Below the pieces are notes generated by a model that was not told the DNA's origin, did no database searches, and saw only the letters and a list, made by a program, of their open reading frames with translations. DNA of 64,000 bases, from positions 1 through 64,000 of the forward strand of contig DATJJE010000037.1 in NCBI GenBank assembly GCA_035492455.1, read 5' to 3'. Of this stretch, positions 59,670 to 64,000 are shown piece by piece. How positions within the stretch are numbered: position 1 is the first letter of the stretch; each line of letters starts with the position of its first letter. Both the position numbers and the translations under genes were made by a program. This DNA is from Gp6-AA40 sp035492455. GTDB lineage: Bacteria; Acidobacteriota; Vicinamibacteria; Vicinamibacterales; UBA2999.

Positions 59670-60404
59670 TCAGGCCTTGCGGTTGCTGAAGAAATGCGAG
59701 TCGACGTACTCGCCGATGGCGTTGCGGTCTTCGTCAGACAGTCCCGAGAACTCGAGCCCCATCCCCACCCGTTTGTCGCTCCACGCCACCTTCGACTGAA
59801 CTTCGATGTCCTTCCTGCTCATCGGCATCCGGAAGCGGGTCTTGACGGCGATGCCTGTTTCGAGAGGGTTGGTCGTGCGCACCGCCACGCCTCCGCGGCT
59901 GATGTTCAACGTAACGGCCGCCGCGATCGTGTTCGCGAAGCGGTAGGCGATAGGAATACCGAGAACGACGCGCGGACCCGCGCGACGGTTGAACTCACCC
60001 GGGAACAGATGCGGCGCGAGCGAAGGCAGGATGTGCTGGAGTGATGTGTACTCGTTGACGTAACCGGCAACGTTGAGCGCTGCGAGCTCGCGCACTTCTC
60101 TGGCGTTGGCAATCGTGCCGCTGAAGACAACGATCGGTGGCTTGGCGGGATCGATGCTGCGGAGCGCGCGGACCAGGTTGACTCCGTTGCCATGCGGCAC
60201 GCGCAGATCGACAACGAGGAGATCGATAGTGGAGAGGTCCGCCTTGACGCGCGCGATCAGCTCGCTGCCCGTTGGCACGGTGATCGCTTTGTGACCAGCA
60301 CGCTCGAGCGCCGATCGGAAGCGTTCACGCACGAACGCCGTGTCGTCCGCGACGACGACCGTCTTGCTTGCGATCTTGCGGGCGTCGGCCGCGGCGGAGC
60401 TCAC
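59670..60404 (-). CDS. Response regulator receiver-PilZ protein
   Basis: A 244-residue protein. Residues about 14-125 form a receiver domain: acidic pair in VVVADDTAFVRERF, phospho-acceptor Asp in DLLVVDLRVPHGNG, Thr/Ser in VVFSGTIA. Residues about 135-240 form a PilZ domain with RRAGPR (R-x-x-x-R type) and NISRGGVAV, the c-di-GMP-binding motifs. It would link phosphorylation to c-di-GMP-responsive output. No histidine kinase is adjacent. It is convergent with the P-type ATPase gene. Confidence 0.9.
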   Translation of the reverse strand: MSSAAADARKIASKTVVVADDTAFVRERFRSALERAGHKAITVPTGSELIARVKADLSTIDLLVVDLRVPHGNGVNLVRALRSIDPAKPPIVVFSGTIANAREVRELAALNVAGYVNEYTSLQHILPSLAPHLFPGEFNRRAGPRVVLGIPIAYRFANTIAAAVTLNISRGGVAVRTTNPLETGIAVKTRFRMPMSRKDIEVQSKVAWSDKRVGMGLEFSGLSDEDRNAIGEYVDSHFFSNRKA

Positions 60405-60581
60405 CGCCAGAGTATCGGATATGCGGTTACACGACCTTAGTGCTTAGCGCGCGGTTCGTTGCGGATGCCGCAAAGATCTCGCTATAATCCAACGTTCTGC
60501 CGGGTTTTGCGCGTTCCGCTATAGGATCCAGCAATGACCCGAACACAACTGGCGGCGTCTGACACGCCGCATGGAGCCCGT

Positions 60582-60836
60582 ATGGCGACCTGCCCCGAAT
60601 GCGAATTCGACGAGATTGACACCGAGGACTACGAGGAAGGCGATACCTTCAGCTGTCCGGAGTGTGGCAAGAACCTCGTGGTGGTGGGCGCCGACGAAGT
60701 CGAGATCGCCGACGATGACGACGACGACGAAGACCTCGACGAGGGCGACGAGGAAGACGAGGACGAGGATCTCGACGAGGACGAGGACGACCTCGAAGAC
60801 GAGGACCTCGACGAAGAGGAGGACTTCGACGAGTGA
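60582..60836 (+). CDS. LysW-like zinc-ribbon protein with extreme acidic tail
   Basis: An 84-residue protein. Residues 1-42 form a two-CPEC zinc ribbon (Cys4, Cys7, Cys25, Cys28) in ATCPECEFDEIDTEDY and FSCPECGKNLVVVG, like LysW amino-group carrier proteins. Residues 44-84 are almost only Asp and Glu with a few Leu and Phe, and end EEEDFDE, reminiscent of the EDWGE end of LysW. Its gene is a run of gacgag-type codons. ATG at 60582 has GGAG about 5 nt upstream; an ATG at 60534 is in frame. It overlaps larE by 4 nt. Confidence 0.75.
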   Translation: MATCPECEFDEIDTEDYEEGDTFSCPECGKNLVVVGADEVEIADDDDDDEDLDEGDEEDEDEDLDEDEDDLEDEDLDEEEDFDE

Positions 60837-61648
60837 GCCATGATCGGCTCCTCTCCGATCTCCTCTCTGGTTTAGATTCGGTAATCGTCGCCTTCAGCGG
60901 CGGCGTTGACAGCGCTTACCTCGCCTGGGCGGCGACGGATGTCCTCGGACGCGATCGCGCGCTCTGCATCACGGCCGACAGTCCCAGTTATCCCGATCAC
61001 CATCGTCAGCTCGCGCTGGCGGTGGCGCGCAGATTCGATTTGCGCCACGAGATCATCCAGACGCACGAGCTCGAGCGGCCCGACTACAGCGCCAATCCGG
61101 TCAATCGCTGCTACTACTGTAAGCACGAGCTCTATACAACGTTGACACGCATCGCTGCCGAGCGGGGATTCGCAACGGTTGTCGATGGGGCGAATGCGGA
61201 CGACCGCGGCGACTACCGGCCCGGACGGCAGGCCGCGCGCGAGTTCGGCGTGCGCAGCCCGCTCGACGAGGCCAACCTGACGAAGATAGAGATTCGCGAG
61301 CTGTCGCGACGCGCGGGATTGCCGACATGGGATGAGCCCGCGTCCGCATGTCTGTCGTCGCGTATTCCATATAACTCCACCGTGACGGGCGACAAGCTGC
61401 GGACGATCGAGCGCGCCGAGCGTGTGCTGCGCGACTTCGGCTTTCGCGTCTGCCGCGTGCGCCACCATGACGATCTCGCGCGCGTGGAGATCGGCGTCGA
61501 CGAGCTGCCGCGCGCACTCGAGCCCGATCTGACGGCGCGCATCGTTGCCGCCATCGAGGCGCTCGGCTACAAACAGGTCACCATCGATCCACGCGGCTAC
61601 CGCATGGGGTCGCTGAATGAAGGCTTGATCCTGCGCGTTGCGGGTTAG
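60833..61648 (+). CDS. larE: ATP-dependent sacrificial sulfur transferase LarE-like
   Basis: A 271-residue PP-loop enzyme. The ATP motif is FSGGVDSAYLAW (residues 21-32), NRCYYCKHELY lies near 91-101, and Cys173 in EPASACLSSRIPY matches the sacrificial cysteine of LarE that donates sulfur to the nickel-pincer cofactor of lactate racemase. No larA, larB or larC is present in the window, so the partner could be elsewhere or different. GTG at 60833 overlaps the acidic protein's stop. Confidence 0.88.
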   Translation: MSHDRLLSDLLSGLDSVIVAFSGGVDSAYLAWAATDVLGRDRALCITADSPSYPDHHRQLALAVARRFDLRHEIIQTHELERPDYSANPVNRCYYCKHELYTTLTRIAAERGFATVVDGANADDRGDYRPGRQAAREFGVRSPLDEANLTKIEIRELSRRAGLPTWDEPASACLSSRIPYNSTVTGDKLRTIERAERVLRDFGFRVCRVRHHDDLARVEIGVDELPRALEPDLTARIVAAIEALGYKQVTIDPRGYRMGSLNEGLILRVAG

Positions 61649-61682
61649 TGGTTGGTGCACCACCAACTACCAACGAGCAACC
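61646..61682. repeat. GGTTGGTG/CACCAACTACC quasi-palindrome at the start of the GT39-like gene
   Basis: tagtggttggtg is followed directly by the roughly inverted caccaccaactaccaac. It begins at the larE stop and contains the only early start codons (TTG 61652, GTG 61655) of the next gene, whose first residues (VHHQLPTSN) it encodes. Confidence 0.6.
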
Positions 61683-63901
61683 GACAGGGCGCCGTTGTTC
61701 TCATCATCGCCGCCTTGTATCTCGCGGCGCACGTTCCGTTCCTCGCGCCCTCGCTGGAAGACATCGATTCGATAAATTTCGCGCTGGGCCTTCGCCATTT
61801 CGATCCGGCGCTGCACCAGCCGCACCCTCCGGGGTATCCCGTCTACATGCTGCTCGGGCACGTTTCGCTGCCGATCGTCGAGCAGGTCACCGGAACGACC
61901 GGCGCTCCGGCTGAAGCCAAGGCGCTGGCCATCTGGTCAGCCATCGGCGGCGCCGCGTGCCTCATCGCTGCCTTCTACTTCTTCATGTCCTTGGGAGTTG
62001 GAAGCTGGCAGTTGGCAGGTTGGGCGGTTTTGCTCCTGGCGGCCGCGCCCGATTTCTGGATGACGGGGCTGCGGCCGATGAGCGACATGCCTGGACTTGC
62101 GCTGGCGGTGGCCGCTCAGGCGCTGATGCTGCGATCGCGGCTCACGGAAGGTGCGCTGATCGCAGGGATCGCCGCAGGCATACGCGTCCAGACCGCGGTG
62201 CTTACGCTTCCGCTCCTCGTCTTCGTGCTGCTGTACCAGCCACGGAGGCAGCACTCCGTGTCTTCGTGGTTCGTGATCCTGTCATTCGTGGCCGGCTGTC
62301 TGGCGTGGGGTATTCCGCTCATCATCGCCAGCGGTGGCGTCAACGCCTACATTGCGGCACTGCACACACAAGCAGCCGAAGACTTTTCCTGGGTGGACAT
62401 GCTCTGGTCGAATCCCACGCCGCGGCACATCGCGGTCGGGCTCTATCAGGCGCTTGTGCTGCCATGGGCCTCGACGACGTTGGCGATGGCCGTCGGCACC
62501 GCCGCAGCGATCGGCGCGTTCGTGACGCTCCTGCGCGAGTGGCGCGCGGCGGTGCTTTTGTGCATTGCCTTTGTGCCCTACTTCATCTTCCATCTGCTGT
62601 TTCAGCAGCTCGATACGGTCCGCTACGCGCTTCCTATCGTCCTGCCGGTCGTCTGGCTGGCGGCGCGCAGTTTCGCAGTGGCCGGGCGCTTCGCTTCGGC
62701 CATCGCCGCGCCGTTTGTCGCCGCCGCGCTCCTCGTTGCTGTTCCAGGCGGCGTGGCCTACAGCCGCGAGGCGCATCCCGCATTTCGCGCCATAGCGGAT
62801 GCGGTCCAGCGCGCGCGCACCCAACCGCCGGCCGCCGTGTTCAGTCACTACGCCGTCCGGCGTCCGCTGCAGGCTGCGGACCTGGGGCGGCTGCACGTTG
62901 TCGAGCCGCCAACCCAATACGAATGGCTCGGCCTGGTCAACTACTGGCGCCAGGGTGGAACCGCGCCGGTGTGGTTCTTCGCTGATGCTCGAAGAACCGA
63001 TCTCGCTCTCGTCGACCCACAGAGCCGAACCGATGTCACCCGCTATCGCTGGTCCGTCGAGGACCGGAGTGAGTTGAGCGGCACGCGGCCTCTGGGGGTG
63101 GATTGGTATCGCTTTGGTGTGCCCGGCTGGTTTGCGGGCCGCGGATGGTCGCTGACGCCCGAAACCGGCGGCCTCACGCAAGCGAACGGCGAAGGTCCGG
63201 ACCATAGGCCGATCGAGGCTTGGGTCCGTCGTCGCGGAGGGCTGTTTCACGCCGTCGTCGGCGCCCGGCACCTTGGTGATGCCGGCGCCGCTGATGCCGA
63301 GTTGACGCTCGCGGTCGATGGGCAGCAGATCGATCAGTGGCCGGTGAGGGTGAGCGAGCGCAACGTGCTGCGATTCATCCACATGCCGCAGGGCCTGCAC
63401 GGCGACGGTCCGTTTGCCACGCTCACGATTGCCTCGCGAAGCGTCGATCCAGGGCGTCCCGCACCCGTCGCAATCCGCCAGTTCGACATCCAACCCGCAT
63501 CACAGCTCGTTTACGGATTTGGAGAGGGGTGGCACGAAGCCGAATCCGTCGTCGAGACGGGACTTCATTGGCGCTGGACGAGCGAACGTTCGGTGCTGCA
63601 GATCGACGGCCCGCCACAGGCGGTGCGCATCACCATGCGCGGCGAATCGCCGCTGCGCTATTTCGACCGGCCGCCAACCGTCAAGGTAACCGCCGGCGGC
63701 GCGACCATCTCACAGCTTCGACCGTCTACAGATTTCGAGTGGTCGGTGACGGTTCCCGCCGACGCGATGACGAAGTCCGGCGGCGCAGTCGCGATCGAAA
63801 CCGATCGCGTTTACCTCCCCGGACAGGTTGAACACACGAGCGACGAGCGACATCTGGGGCTGCGCATCTTCGATCTTCGCCTCACTCCGGTGTTGCCTTG
63901 A
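61652..63901 (+). CDS. GT39-like multi-pass membrane protein with C-terminal soluble domain
   Basis: A 749-residue protein. Residues about 13-370 carry around ten helices and the early loop FLAPSLEDIDSINFALGLRH with PHPPGYPVYMLLG, as in lipid-dependent (ArnT/PMT-like or DUF2723-like) glycosyltransferases, where the acidic loop is catalytic. Residues about 380-480 form a soluble domain. Residues about 500-749 look like beta-sandwich modules (LTLAVDGQQIDQWPVRVSER, VRITMRGESPLRYFDRPP). The N terminus is encoded by a repeat. Two more short-unit repeats lie inside the gene (61991-62024 and 62241-62275). Confidence 0.75.
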   Translation: MVHHQLPTSNRQGAVVLIIAALYLAAHVPFLAPSLEDIDSINFALGLRHFDPALHQPHPPGYPVYMLLGHVSLPIVEQVTGTTGAPAEAKALAIWSAIGGAACLIAAFYFFMSLGVGSWQLAGWAVLLLAAAPDFWMTGLRPMSDMPGLALAVAAQALMLRSRLTEGALIAGIAAGIRVQTAVLTLPLLVFVLLYQPRRQHSVSSWFVILSFVAGCLAWGIPLIIASGGVNAYIAALHTQAAEDFSWVDMLWSNPTPRHIAVGLYQALVLPWASTTLAMAVGTAAAIGAFVTLLREWRAAVLLCIAFVPYFIFHLLFQQLDTVRYALPIVLPVVWLAARSFAVAGRFASAIAAPFVAAALLVAVPGGVAYSREAHPAFRAIADAVQRARTQPPAAVFSHYAVRRPLQAADLGRLHVVEPPTQYEWLGLVNYWRQGGTAPVWFFADARRTDLALVDPQSRTDVTRYRWSVEDRSELSGTRPLGVDWYRFGVPGWFAGRGWSLTPETGGLTQANGEGPDHRPIEAWVRRRGGLFHAVVGARHLGDAGAADAELTLAVDGQQIDQWPVRVSERNVLRFIHMPQGLHGDGPFATLTIASRSVDPGRPAPVAIRQFDIQPASQLVYGFGEGWHEAESVVETGLHWRWTSERSVLQIDGPPQAVRITMRGESPLRYFDRPPTVKVTAGGATISQLRPSTDFEWSVTVPADAMTKSGGAVAIETDRVYLPGQVEHTSDERHLGLRIFDLRLTPVLP
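61991..62024. repeat. GTTGGAAG short-unit repeat within the GT39-like gene
   Basis: ttgggagttggaagctggc and agttggcaggttggg are imperfect tandem copies of a ttggnag unit. They are in frame and encode LGVGSWQLAGW at the end of a membrane helix, where a hydrophobic/Gly/Trp-rich insertion would be tolerated. Confidence 0.55.
62241..62275. repeat. CTTCGTG short-unit repeat within the GT39-like gene
   Basis: cacggaggcagcactccgtg is itself an imperfect palindrome, followed by tcttcgtggttcgtg. The unit matches the intergenic repeat at 8120-8163. It encodes a loop (RRQHSVSSWFV) between two membrane helices. Confidence 0.5.
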
Positions 63902-63977
63902 TTGACAGTGTGGGATCCGGACGGTAAGCTCGTCGCGGCACTCTTAACGCAACAGAACGCTCAGGGAGATCGCCTCT

Positions 63978-64000
63978 ATGAGTTTGCGCCGTACGTCATT
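63978..64000 (+). CDS. Start of a further gene, truncated by the window end
   Basis: ATG at 63978 is preceded by a GGGAG ribosome site at 63964-63968 and opens with MSLRRTS. Only seven codons are visible, so no family can be assigned. A TTGACA (63902-63907) followed 17 bp later by taagct is a possible but weak promoter in the 76-nt gap. Confidence 0.45.

Noticed and set aside
60834..61648. Nickel-pincer lactate racemase operon
   Set aside because: Only the LarE-like gene is present, without larA, larB or larC, so the pathway cannot be claimed for this locus.

Overview
This window reads as chromosomal core DNA from a GC-rich (about 64 percent by eye), Gram-negative-type bacterium. The gene repertoire fits Acidobacteriota, most likely a Vicinamibacteria-like lineage; that placement is inferred from gene families and neighbourhoods, not from a phylogeny. 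The supporting signs are an AsmA-type envelope protein, TAT/lipobox-bearing respiratory subunits, a PduA-like microcompartment locus, GldA/F/G-type ABC genes and DUF4112/DUF2784/DUF4340 proteins. Genes are tightly packed, often with ATGA, GTGA or TTGA stop/start overlaps. I found no transposase, integrase, phage gene or CRISPR array.

Layout. 1-0.6 kb: 3' end of 23S rRNA, 5S rRNA and a strong terminator. 0.7-8.1 kb: histone-deacetylase-family enzyme, a PspC/DUF2784/aldo-keto reductase operon on the minus strand, AsmA protein, Fpg-type glycosylase and a polar amino acid ABC importer with receptor and permease fused. 8.2-15.8 kb: membrane protein, methyltransferase, yebC-ruvC-ruvA-ruvB-fabH, DUF4112, an unknown protein and a stand-alone LigD-type polymerase domain. 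15.8-19.97 kb: AI-2E-type permease, thioredoxin-reductase-like flavoprotein, queA and a deoxyhypusine-synthase-superfamily protein. 19.99-27.8 kb: tRNA-Met, tilS, ftsH, folP, cdaA-cdaR-glmM and pdxJ. 27.8-32.7 kb: hydrolase, TPR protein and a compact bacterial microcompartment (BMC) locus. 32.8-40.1 kb: secreted esterase and an alternative-complex-III/Qrc-like respiratory complex. 40.1-50 kb: lipoprotein, nth, cyclophilin, DUF72, queE-queC, histidine kinase, AlaX-type editing protein, a coiled-coil PEGA protein and a GNAT. 50-57.4 kb: beta-propeller protein, PBP4-type peptidase and a four-gene Gld-like ABC operon, all on the minus strand. 57.5-64 kb: P1B ATPase, REC-PilZ regulator, LysW-like acidic protein, LarE, a GT39-like membrane protein and the first codons of another gene.

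The most interesting system is the BMC locus (29.2-32.7 kb). It has a class II aldolase with a C-terminal extension ending in a candidate encapsulation helix, one PduA-like BMC-H, three different tandem BMC-P pentamer genes, a 77-residue protein with a candidate N-terminal encapsulation helix and a C-terminal four-cysteine motif, and a D-2-hydroxyacid dehydrogenase. From BMC-P1 to the dehydrogenase the genes are joined by stop/start overlaps. No acylating aldehyde dehydrogenase, phosphotransacylase or acetate kinase is encoded anywhere in the window, so this is either a minimal or a split metabolosome.

A second theme is a set of degenerate short-unit repeats, several arranged as quasi-palindromes with a direct tract followed by its inverted tract. 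They lie between genes and also inside coding sequence: queA, ruvC, the GT39-like gene, the BMC cysteine protein and the 5' ends of tilS and the TPR gene. A third theme is unusual translation starts. pdxJ and folP lack any ATG, GTG or TTG where their conserved N termini begin, but both have an ACG codon at a plausible place.
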